Assembly: GCA_017397605.1 (NCBI GenBank)
Contig: JAFQII010000050.1
Coordinates: 1-13,710 of the forward strand
Reading direction: 5' to 3'
DNA from: Clostridia bacterium
GTDB lineage: Bacteria; Bacillota; Clostridia; Oscillospirales; CAG-382
Length of the DNA stretch: 13,710 nt
The stretch's first letter is position 1, and each line of letters starts with the position of its first letter. This document shows positions 1 through 6,098 of this stretch, piece after piece. The translations under genes were made by a program, and so were the position numbers. The notes below the pieces were generated by a model that saw only the letters and a program-made list of their open reading frames with translations, ran no database searches and was not told where the DNA came from.

Positions 1-393
1 CGGAGTGTGGGTCGGTACTTGGTACGATATCGTACCGATCGACGAAATGACAAGGACCGCCGCCGCGAGGAGAATGATTTTTTTGCGTTTGCGCGGACGA
101 TTTTTCTGTCTTGTGCGTTCATTTTGGGTAAGCGCATCCGCGGCAAGCTCCATGCAACGCTCGCTTGAAACGATGTCAAACGCGTCGTTTGGCTCGCCTG
201 CCTGTTGCAGAACGTCCAACAGCTCCATGAGAACGGTCGGGCTGTCGCTTTTGTCAAGCTCCGCCCATGTGAGCTCGTAGTCATACAGCGCGCGGATGGT
301 CTCGATATCCAACGAATGGATATCGACCGTTTTATTTAGCAGTTGTTCTCTGATTTCGTGTATTGCAAAACCATCTGGATGTTTGGTATGCAT
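1..393 (-). CDS. Probable membrane-anchored anti-sigma factor or sigma-linked regulator (partial, 3' end outside window)
   Basis: The first 131 codons are visible and the frame stays open to the window edge, so the C-terminal part is missing. The ATG at 391-393 is preceded by GAGGGGG about 7 nt upstream, a good ribosome binding site. Residues 1-100 are charged, mostly helical in character and carry no signal peptide. A basic stretch (RPRKRKK, 99-105) is followed by a hydrophobic segment at about 106-123, so the N-terminal part should face the cytoplasm and the unseen part the outside. The gene lies 70 nt downstream of a sigma factor gene on the same strand, the usual place for a cognate membrane anti-sigma factor whose cytoplasmic domain holds the sigma factor. 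I see no HxxxCxxC zinc-type anti-sigma motif. The role is inferred from topology and position; another membrane protein in the same operon is possible. Confidence 0.55.
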   Translation of the reverse strand, partial: MHTKHPDGFAIHEIREQLLNKTVDIHSLDIETIRALYDYELTWAELDKSDSPTVLMELLDVLQQAGEPNDAFDIVSSERCMELAADALTQNERTRQKNRPRKRKKIILLAAAVLVISSIGTISYQVPTHTP

Positions 394-463
394 GAGAAAA
401 CCCCCTCATATACAGAATGTCAAAAAATGGGTGTTTGTCCGTTTTTGGGGATAAATTTTTTTA

Positions 464-1006
464 TCAAAATTCTCCCGATCGGATTTTTTGTGTGACCTGA
501 CGCTTGGCATCATGCAGGAACGTGCGCACGGTGCTTTCGGAAATTTGCATTTCCTCTGCGATCTCGGCGTTGCTTTTGCCCTCTCGGTACTTGGCGACAA
601 AGGCGCGTCTGACACGCGGGTTGAGTCCGTCGATCAGTTTTTGCGCTACATCGCGTTCCACCCAGTCGTCGTAGGCGATCTGCTCGACAAACGCGTCGCT
701 GTTTGCGTCCGCGTATTCCGTCTCGGTGTCGAGCGGGGCGGCAAAGCTTTGTTCCTTGATGGCAAGACGCATCGCGTTGCGCGCACAGTTTTTGCCCGTG
801 GCGATCAGCCACACGACGGGGTTTTGCCGCGAGAGCAGATCGTCCTTTTTTTGACATGCGATCAAAAAGGTCTGGCTGAGGCAGTCTTCTGCCAGATAGG
901 AATATTCCGCGCCGAGCGTCCCTACGATCGCGCGCAGGATCACGCCGTGGAACTGCTCAAACAGTTCGCCCAGCATGGCGTTTTTTTGTTTGTCTGTTTG
1001 TTTCAA
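464..1006 (-). CDS. RNA polymerase sigma-70 family (ECF-like) sigma factor
   Basis: This 180-residue protein has the two-domain size and layout of ECF sigma factors. Region 2 covers about residues 10-82, with AEDCLSQTF (39-47) matching the conserved core-binding/-10 helix and a W-L-I-A-T-G-K-N stretch (66-73) matching the usual WL..IA.N motif. Region 4 covers about 117-172; its helix-turn-helix is SNAEIAEEMQISESTVR (145-161) followed by a basic helix, which would read the -35 element. I chose the TTG at 1004-1006 because AGAGG sits 7 nt upstream; the internal ATG at 974-976 has no such site, and longer starts would cross the predicted promoter. The protein should direct core RNA polymerase to a small regulon, probably held in check by the product of the next gene. 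The family call is firm; the ECF subgroup and the signal are not visible. Confidence 0.85.
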   Translation of the reverse strand: MKQTDKQKNAMLGELFEQFHGVILRAIVGTLGAEYSYLAEDCLSQTFLIACQKKDDLLSRQNPVVWLIATGKNCARNAMRLAIKEQSFAAPLDTETEYADANSDAFVEQIAYDDWVERDVAQKLIDGLNPRVRRAFVAKYREGKSNAEIAEEMQISESTVRTFLHDAKRQVTQKIRSGEF

Positions 1007-1013
1007 AACGCCG

Positions 1014-1018
1014 CCTCT
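1014..1018 (-). promoter_or_regulatory. Ribosome binding site fixing the TTG start of the sigma factor gene
   Basis: On the minus strand the sequence reads AGAGG with a 7-nt spacer to the TTG at 1006-1004. No comparable site precedes the next in-frame ATG (974-976). Confidence 0.6.
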
Positions 1019-1022
1019 TTCT

Positions 1023-1043
1023 TTGCAGTAATTGCTTGCAGTA
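1023..1043. repeat. 8-bp direct repeat TTGCAGTA overlapping the sigma gene promoter
   Basis: TTGCAGTA occurs at 1023-1030 and again at 1036-1043, a 13-bp period. The second copy overlaps the predicted -10 box of the sigma factor promoter and the first lies in its leader. Further TTGCA/TGCAA pentamers occur at 1064-1068, 1076-1081 and 1132-1136 in the same intergenic region; the pair TGCAA (1064-1068) and TTGCA (1076-1080) forms an inverted repeat with a 7-bp spacer. This could be an operator cluster, but no binding protein can be named and short AT-rich repeats arise by chance. Confidence 0.35.
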
Positions 1044-1068
1044 TAGCAGAATATGGGAGGGAATGCAA
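1040..1068 (-). promoter_or_regulatory. Predicted promoter of the sigma/anti-sigma genes
   Basis: On the minus strand, TTGCAT (1068-1063) and TATACT (1045-1040) are separated by exactly 17 nt. The -10 box matches the housekeeping consensus at 5 of 6 positions, the -35 box at only 3 of 6. Transcription would start near 1033, giving a leader of about 27 nt before the TTG start. Confidence 0.55.
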
Positions 1069-1087
1069 TATCTTTTTGCAAATCCCC

Positions 1088-1116
1088 TTGACAAAGTGCG
1101 CGAAATAGGGCAAAAT
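1088..1116 (+). promoter_or_regulatory. Predicted promoter of the alpha-mannosidase gene
   Basis: A perfect -35 box TTGACA (1088-1093) is followed after 17 nt by CAAAAT (1111-1116), a 4 of 6 match to the -10 consensus. Transcription would start near 1123, leaving a leader of about 32 nt that contains the GGAGG site (1143-1147). The -35 boxes of this promoter and of the diverging sigma promoter are only 19 bp apart. Confidence 0.6.
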
Positions 1117-1154
1117 AAAAGGGTAAGAAACTGCAAAAACACGGAGGCTTTGCC

Positions 1155-4025
1155 ATGCAAAAACGTCTTGATAAACTGTTTTCTTCGCTGTACCAAGTGA
1201 CCGATGCTTTTCGCGCGGAGGCATATTGCACCCCCGAGCCCGTTTTGTTTGATCAAAAAGAAAGCGGTACCTACCTTCCGTTGGAGGGCGGTACGCGCTG
1301 GGGACGCGGCTGGGACTGCGCATGGATCAAGCTGACGGGACATGTTCCCGATGCAAAACCGGGATTTGCTCCCGCATTGCTTTTGGACGTCGGCGGCGAA
1401 GCGTGTCTGTATGACGAAAACGGCGTTCCGCTCAAAGGCTTTACCAACGTGCAGAGCGAGTTTACCGTTGCGCTCGGCAAGCCTGCCAAGCAAGCGTTTT
1501 TACTGCCTGAAGCGTATCACGGCAAGGATGTGACGCTTTGGGTGGACGCGGGCGCAAACGATCTGTTTGGCGCCAAGCCCGAAAACGGCTTGTTTATCCG
1601 TGCGGACGCGGCGTATTGCGACACCGAAAAGCGCGCCTTTTACTACGATCTGGAAGTCTTGGCGTATGTTTCGCAGTATGCGTCGGACGAAACGATCAAA
1701 CAAGAAGCGCGCGATTGCTTTGAACGCGCTTACAGCGCACAGTCGCGTGAGATTGCGGCAGAATTTTTGTCCAAGCCGTCGGTATCCGATTTTACCGTCA
1801 CGGCATTGGGACACGCGCATCTGGACCTGGCGTGGCATTGGCCCATCCGCGAGACCAAGCGCAAGGCGTTGCGCACCCTTTCGACCGTGGTTGCCAACAT
1901 GGAGCGTTACCCCGATTACCGTTTTGGCGTTTCCCAGCCGCAAATGCTGGCGTGGGTCAAGGAACTGTCTCCCGAATTGTTTGAAAAGCTCAAAAAACTC
2001 CACCGCGAACACAGGCTGGAACTGCAAGGCGGTATGTGGGTGGAATCCGACACCAACCTGCCGAGCGGCGAAAGTCTGGTGCGCCAGTTCTTGTACGGTA
2101 TGAAATTCTGGCAAGAGGAGTTTGGCGAGACACAGCGCATGCTTTGGCTGCCCGACGTGTTCGGCTACGCGGCGCAGATTCCGCAGTTGATGAAACAGAC
2201 CGGTTTGCCGTACTTTTTGACGACCAAGCTGTCGTGGAACGCGGTCAACAAGTTCCCGTACGCGTCTTTCCGTTGGCAGGGCGCGGACGGCAGCGAGGTG
2301 CTTGCGCACATGCCGCCCGAGGGGAACTACAACTCGGCGGCGCGTGCCGATTCGATGAAACGTGCCGTGGACGGCGCGAGCGAAAAGGACGCGTTTGCGG
2401 GCGCGATGCTGTTGTACGGCATCGGTGACGGCGGCGGAGGCCCCGGCATGGAGCATCTGGAACGACTGTCGCGCGAAAAGAGCTTGCGCGGACTTCCCGT
2501 CGTCAAGCAGGGAAAAGCGGTCGACTTTTTTGACGAGCTTGCTCCCGCGACGGAACAGCTCCCCGCATGGAAAGGCGAATTGTACCTCGAAAAGCACCAA
2601 GGCACCTACACCTCGCAAGGGCGCACCAAGGCGGGTAACCGTGCCTGCGAGCGCATTTTGCACGAGATCGAGCTTTTGGGCGCGATGGCGGTCTGCCTGC
2701 GTCCCGATTACGTGTATCCCCGTGCGGAATTGGAGATGATCTGGAAAGAAGTCTTGCTGTACCAGTTCCATGACATTCTCCCCGGCTCGTGTATCGCGCG
2801 CGTGTACCGCGAAGCGGAGGCACGTTATGCGGAGATGCTTGCGCGGCTCGGCGAGATCAAGGCGGAATTGCTTGCCGTTTTGTGCAAGGGCGAGGGCGAG
2901 AGCGTGTTCAATGCGTCGCCGTACGCCAATGCGGAAGCCGTTTGCACCGAAACGGGATATCTGCAAAACAAAAATACCGCACTTCCGCTCGGCTTTACGC
3001 CGTTTGCGCGCAAGCGCGGACACAAAATGCAGTACGGCAAGACGTTTTTGCAAAACAGCCGTCTGCGCATCGACTTTTTGCCCGACGGCAGAATTGCGTC
3101 GGTGACGGATGGGGACGGTACAAATTACCTGCGCGGCGTCGGCAACGACCTGCAGGTTTATCTTGACAATGAGGACGCGTGGGAGGTTCCCGCGCCCGAA
3201 AAGTTGGGCAAGCCGATCGGCACAAAGCTGACTTCCGTGCGCGTGTCGCAAAAGGGCAACGCGCTGGTACGCACGTCGCGCTACGTCTGCGGTAAGAGCG
3301 TGATCCGTCAGCAGGTCGTCTTGCGCGAGGACTGTGACCGCATCGACTTTGTCACCGAGGTCGATTGGAACGAGTCGCACCGCTTGTTGCGCGCGGATTT
3401 TCCGCTTGCATTTACAAACGAGACGGCAACCTGCGGCATCCAGTTTGGCGCGGTGCGCCGTCCGACGACGCAAAACACCACGTGGGAGCAGGCAAAACGC
3501 GAGGTCTGTTTCCACAAATACACCGATATTTCCGACGACGTGCGCGGTGCGGCGGTTTTGTCCGATTGCAAATACGGCGTCTGCATCCGCGACAGCGTTC
3601 TTTCGATCGCTCTGCTTCGCGCGCCGACCTTCCCCGGCAAGGGCGGTGATTTGGGCAAGCACCGCTTTACCTATTCCTTCCTGCCGCATGAGGGCGGCGT
3701 GGCGGAAGTGCTTGCGCCCGCGTATGCTTTGGAGTACCCCGTGCAATTGGTGCAGGGTGCATGCGAGCTGAACGAGCCGTTTGTGACCGCAGACGGACTG
3801 ATCGTCGAGACGGTCAAGCCTGCCGAAGACGGCAACGGCGTGATCGTGCGTCTGTACAATCCGCTCAACTGCGTGGTGAACACCACCGTGCGCACCGCGT
3901 CGGTGCTCGGGCTTGCAAACTGCTGCAAGGTCAATTTGCTTGAGCAAAACGGCGTTTCCCTTGACGCACAGCCGTCGCTTGCGGTCGGGCCGTATGAGAT
4001 CGTGAATCTGCGTTTTTTTGAATAA
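1155..4025 (+). CDS. Cytosolic GH38 alpha-mannosidase
   Basis: This 956-residue protein has the full GH38 architecture. The N-terminal region to about 210 precedes the catalytic domain (about 213-475), the helical middle domain (about 475-610) and a C-terminal beta-rich region. GHAHLDLAW (219-227) gives the zinc ligands H222 and D224. WLPDVFG contains D334, the expected nucleophile and zinc ligand. EKHQGTYTS (479-487) and QFHDILPGS are family signatures; H539 in the latter is the expected fourth zinc ligand. All key residues are present, so it should be an active, zinc-dependent retaining alpha-mannosidase. No signal peptide or membrane segment is visible, so it should act in the cytoplasm on imported mannosides; the linkage cannot be read from sequence. 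The ATG at 1155 has GGAGG 7 nt upstream. It is a single-gene transcript ending at a hairpin; no transporter or other sugar gene lies in the same operon. Confidence 0.93.
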   Translation: MQKRLDKLFSSLYQVTDAFRAEAYCTPEPVLFDQKESGTYLPLEGGTRWGRGWDCAWIKLTGHVPDAKPGFAPALLLDVGGEACLYDENGVPLKGFTNVQSEFTVALGKPAKQAFLLPEAYHGKDVTLWVDAGANDLFGAKPENGLFIRADAAYCDTEKRAFYYDLEVLAYVSQYASDETIKQEARDCFERAYSAQSREIAAEFLSKPSVSDFTVTALGHAHLDLAWHWPIRETKRKALRTLSTVVANMERYPDYRFGVSQPQMLAWVKELSPELFEKLKKLHREHRLELQGGMWVESDTNLPSGESLVRQFLYGMKFWQEEFGETQRMLWLPDVFGYAAQIPQLMKQTGLPYFLTTKLSWNAVNKFPYASFRWQGADGSEVLAHMPPEGNYNSAARADSMKRAVDGASEKDAFAGAMLLYGIGDGGGGPGMEHLERLSREKSLRGLPVVKQGKAVDFFDELAPATEQLPAWKGELYLEKHQGTYTSQGRTKAGNRACERILHEIELLGAMAVCLRPDYVYPRAELEMIWKEVLLYQFHDILPGSCIARVYREAEARYAEMLARLGEIKAELLAVLCKGEGESVFNASPYANAEAVCTETGYLQNKNTALPLGFTPFARKRGHKMQYGKTFLQNSRLRIDFLPDGRIASVTDGDGTNYLRGVGNDLQVYLDNEDAWEVPAPEKLGKPIGTKLTSVRVSQKGNALVRTSRYVCGKSVIRQQVVLREDCDRIDFVTEVDWNESHRLLRADFPLAFTNETATCGIQFGAVRRPTTQNTTWEQAKREVCFHKYTDISDDVRGAAVLSDCKYGVCIRDSVLSIALLRAPTFPGKGGDLGKHRFTYSFLPHEGGVAEVLAPAYALEYPVQLVQGACELNEPFVTADGLIVETVKPAEDGNGVIVRLYNPLNCVVNTTVRTASVLGLANCCKVNLLEQNGVSLDAQPSLAVGPYEIVNLRFFE

Positions 4026-4030
4026 AAAAG

Positions 4031-4053
4031 AAAGGGAGCGTTTGCTCCCTTTT
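4031..4053. terminator. Bidirectional intrinsic terminator between the mannosidase and propeller-like genes
   Basis: A perfect 9-bp stem AAAGGGAGC (4031-4039) / GCTCCCTTT (4044-4052) has a 4-nt loop. It begins 5 nt after the mannosidase stop, with T-rich flank on both sides (TTTT on plus; CTTTCTTTTTT on minus). It can therefore end transcription of the plus-strand gene and of the minus-strand gene stopping at 4083. Confidence 0.85.
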
Positions 4054-4082
4054 GTGCGCGAAAATGCTGTGATATTATTCAA

Positions 4083-5693
4083 TCAGAACTCTCTTTGATA
4101 GTGATGAACGTCCTTTGCGACGAGGGCTTGGTTTGTGCCGTCAAACACATACAGGTCGCCCTTTTTCGTTTTGGAATCCACATTGGTTTGGTACAAAACC
4201 CTGCCGTCGGGCGTAAGCGTGACGCTGTCCATCCAAACGCGGTCTGCCACGTTGGTTGCGTTTTTGCCGTCATACACCCACAGTGTGCCGTGCTTGCTGT
4301 CGTCCACATTGGTCATGTATGCAAAACGGTTGCCGTTCACGGTGTATTTGTTAAAATCGAGATAAACATCCGAGGCAATTTGTTTGTCACCGACAAAAAG
4401 ATCTCCAAACAGCGGGTTGTCTGTCTTTTTTAAATAAAACAGCTCGCCGTTCTCCAAAAAACGCAGATAGTACTCGGAAATGTCACTTGCGCGGAACACG
4501 GCTTGCATTGGCTTGCCGTGTTGCAACTCTGCCTCATACAAGTCTCCGCCACAGAGATACGCGATGCGGTCGCCTTGCGCGCTGATCGTGATGTTTTCTG
4601 CATGTTTGGACGGAATGTTTATCACCGTACCGCCGACCGCAACAAAAAGCTCACCCCGGCGGGAAAGCTCCCTGTTCAGCATTGCGGCAGACTCTGTGAA
4701 TAAAGAAAGCGGAATGCGCTCGCTTTGCTCGGTGAATGCCTTAAATACGACAGCATCGTGTTCTGCGGCGGCTCGGTAGGAGACGATGGGAACATTTTCT
4801 GTAAGGCAGATGTCTTGTTTGCCGTCAAAATAGTGCAGGGAATAGCTGTCGGTATTTCTGTGCAAATAAAGCTCGCGCATTTTTTGCGACAGTTCGCTGT
4901 CGTCCAGATCGTCTATAAAAATCTGATCATCCGGAATGCCCGTATCGTCTTCTTTGAGGTAGTAAAACGTACCTGTCTCGTACAGATCGCTTGCAGAAAT
5001 GCAATTCCCAAAAGAAGTTGTCTGTCCGTTTTCGTCCACCATCGTCGCATTGATGGTATATTCGTATTGCAGGCACAGCAAATACCGCATGTCCTGCGTA
5101 AATTCGTAGATCCCGACGGGAACTTCTTCTGCGGACTTGTCGCCGCGTTTACGGTATGCTCGCTTGCCTTCTTCGGTCTGGGTGATGTACACGGCGTTTT
5201 TGCCGTCGTCGGTTATTTCAAACGAGAGGACGTTGTTTTCGATCTCCTGCACATCGCCGTCCTTGACGCGGTAACGGCACAACGTTTTGCTTTTGTCGGT
5301 GTAGAGGACATATGCACCGTCTGCGGAGACGCGGTGTTCTGTGACCGTTTCTGCAATCAAAACAGGGACTGCGTCGGAGCGGGTGATGTTACGCAGGTAC
5401 AGCGCATCACTCATGGTATAAAACAGTCTATCCCCGAAAACTGCGGCATCGGCGCATGCTGCGCGCGCCACCTCGTGTAGTTGTGTCTCCCCAAAAGAAG
5501 CGTCCATCGAAAACTCCGTCAGGTCAAATAAAACACCGTCCAGCCCGTTGTAATACAACGTGCCGTCTTGTGCGTACAGCGCGTATCCGCGCATGGTGCG
5601 GTCTGTTTTGAGCACAAAAAGCAACAAAACCCCGATGGCAAGCAGTAAGATGACTGCGGCAGCAGAAAGCAACAGCTTGGTCTTTTTTTTCAT
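4083..5693 (-). CDS. Membrane-anchored protein with beta-propeller-like repeats, function unknown
   Basis: The protein has 536 residues. MKKKTK is followed by one hydrophobic segment (7-28), then a long soluble region. No lipobox cysteine or clear signal-peptidase site follows, so it reads as an N-terminal anchor with the bulk outside the cell. The soluble part shows repeated short beta-strand units of roughly 40-50 residues, each with a D-G or N-G turn followed by a Y-rich strand, for example VSADGAYVLYTDKSK, ITDDGKNAVYITQ, ISAQGDRIAYLCGGDLYEA and LTPDGRVLYQTN. This pattern resembles TolB/WD40-like propellers and DUF5050-type surface proteins of Clostridia. I see no catalytic motif; such folds usually bind a ligand or partner. 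The ATG at 5693 is preceded by AAGGGTGA. The gene is monocistronic: own promoter upstream, bidirectional terminator downstream. The fold is inferred from repeats and the role is unknown. Confidence 0.75.
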   Translation of the reverse strand: MKKKTKLLLSAAAVILLLAIGVLLLFVLKTDRTMRGYALYAQDGTLYYNGLDGVLFDLTEFSMDASFGETQLHEVARAACADAAVFGDRLFYTMSDALYLRNITRSDAVPVLIAETVTEHRVSADGAYVLYTDKSKTLCRYRVKDGDVQEIENNVLSFEITDDGKNAVYITQTEEGKRAYRKRGDKSAEEVPVGIYEFTQDMRYLLCLQYEYTINATMVDENGQTTSFGNCISASDLYETGTFYYLKEDDTGIPDDQIFIDDLDDSELSQKMRELYLHRNTDSYSLHYFDGKQDICLTENVPIVSYRAAAEHDAVVFKAFTEQSERIPLSLFTESAAMLNRELSRRGELFVAVGGTVINIPSKHAENITISAQGDRIAYLCGGDLYEAELQHGKPMQAVFRASDISEYYLRFLENGELFYLKKTDNPLFGDLFVGDKQIASDVYLDFNKYTVNGNRFAYMTNVDDSKHGTLWVYDGKNATNVADRVWMDSVTLTPDGRVLYQTNVDSKTKKGDLYVFDGTNQALVAKDVHHYQREF

Positions 5694-5713
5694 AAAATCA
5701 CCCTTTTTCTTTT

Positions 5714-5742
5714 AGGATAGCACGTTTATTCGCATTTTTCAA
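5714..5742 (-). promoter_or_regulatory. Predicted promoter of the propeller-like gene
   Basis: On the minus strand, TTGAAA (5742-5737; 5 of 6) and TATCCT (5719-5714; 4 of 6) are separated by 17 nt. The start point would fall near 5707, only about 14 nt upstream of the ATG, so the ribosome binding site (5705-5698) would begin almost at the mRNA 5' end. Confidence 0.55.
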
Positions 5743-5783
5743 TACCTTTTTTGCACGTTTTAACAAACATAGAGTATTAGGGC

Positions 5784-5815
5784 AAAAAACACCCTCTTGC
5801 GGATAGCAAGAGGGT
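5784..5815 (-). terminator. Intrinsic terminator of the small HTH gene
   Basis: A perfect 10-bp stem ACCCTCTTGC (5791-5800) / GCAAGAGGGT (5806-5815) with a 5-nt loop is followed on the minus strand by GTTTTTT (5790-5784). It lies 7 nt beyond the stop of the HTH gene. It also isolates the propeller-like gene, whose promoter lies just downstream. Confidence 0.88.
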
Positions 5816-5822
5816 ACATTTT

Positions 5823-6026
5823 TTATTTGCCGTGATATTCTTCAAACAGATCGTTGGGGGTGCATTCCAGAATGTCGCAGATCGCTTTGAGGTTTTCAAA
5901 CTTGATTGAGGTCGTTTGGTTTTCCACGATGCGCTTGAAATTCTGATAGCTCAATCCGAGTTGGATGTAGAGCCAGTATCTTGTCTTGCCTTTTTCTTTG
6001 AGTATTTCGTCGATACGGATTTTCAA
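5823..6026 (-). CDS. Small Xre/Cro-type helix-turn-helix regulator
   Basis: This 67-residue protein is little more than one Cro/C1-type DNA-binding domain. The HTH lies at about residues 15-40, with LGLSYQNFKRIVENQT as turn and recognition helix. The stretch KFENLKAICDILECTPNDLFE (43-63) is the conserved last helices of the family (usual form: LxxIcdaLxCxpxDLfe). No ligand-binding or dimerisation domain is attached, which is normal for this subfamily. The start is the TTG at 6024-6026, fixed by a perfect AGGAGG 5 nt upstream. It follows ispH/rpsA on the same strand after a strong hairpin, and I could not find a good promoter between them, so it may depend on read-through. Its target is unknown; self-regulation is common in such genes. 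Confidence 0.85.
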   Translation of the reverse strand: MKIRIDEILKEKGKTRYWLYIQLGLSYQNFKRIVENQTTSIKFENLKAICDILECTPNDLFEEYHGK

Positions 6027-6031
6027 ACTTG

Positions 6032-6037
6032 CCTCCT
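6032..6037 (-). promoter_or_regulatory. Perfect Shine-Dalgarno fixing the TTG start of the HTH gene
   Basis: The minus strand reads AGGAGG with a 5-nt spacer to the TTG at 6026-6024. This is the strongest ribosome binding site in the window and supports the non-ATG start. Confidence 0.8.
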
Positions 6038-6058
6038 ACTGCAAAACGACGCTGTATA

Positions 6059-6088
6059 AAATGAAGGCTGAGTCGCTGACTCAGCCTT
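6059..6088 (-). terminator. Stem-loop terminator after ispH/rpsA, with weak U-tract
   Basis: An 11-bp perfect stem AAGGCTGAGTC (6064-6074) / GACTCAGCCTT (6078-6088) with a 3-nt loop starts 10 nt after the ispH/rpsA stop. On the minus strand it is followed by CATTT and then TATA, a poor U-tract, so it may end only part of transcription and let the rest reach the HTH gene. Confidence 0.7.
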
Positions 6089-6098
6089 GTTTGCTTGC

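Noticed and set aside
418..423. A perfect TTGACA on the minus strand between the sigma and anti-sigma-like genes
   Set aside because: A -10 box at 17 nt would fall at the start codon of the downstream gene and is a poor match (TTTTCT), so it cannot drive that gene with its ribosome binding site.
1007..1231. A 75-residue N-terminal extension of the sigma factor
   Set aside because: It would overlap the mannosidase gene and its promoter region, has no sigma-like sequence, and the TTG at 1006 has a good ribosome binding site.
1500..4082. An 860-codon open frame on the minus strand opposite the mannosidase gene
   Set aside because: Its translation is rich in Arg, His, Ala and Cys with no recognisable motif, and the plus strand encodes a GH38 enzyme with all catalytic residues. 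It is a shadow of codon bias.
4725..5480. A 251-codon plus-strand frame opposite the propeller-like gene
   Set aside because: No motif, no ribosome binding site, and the minus-strand gene has its own promoter, start and terminator.
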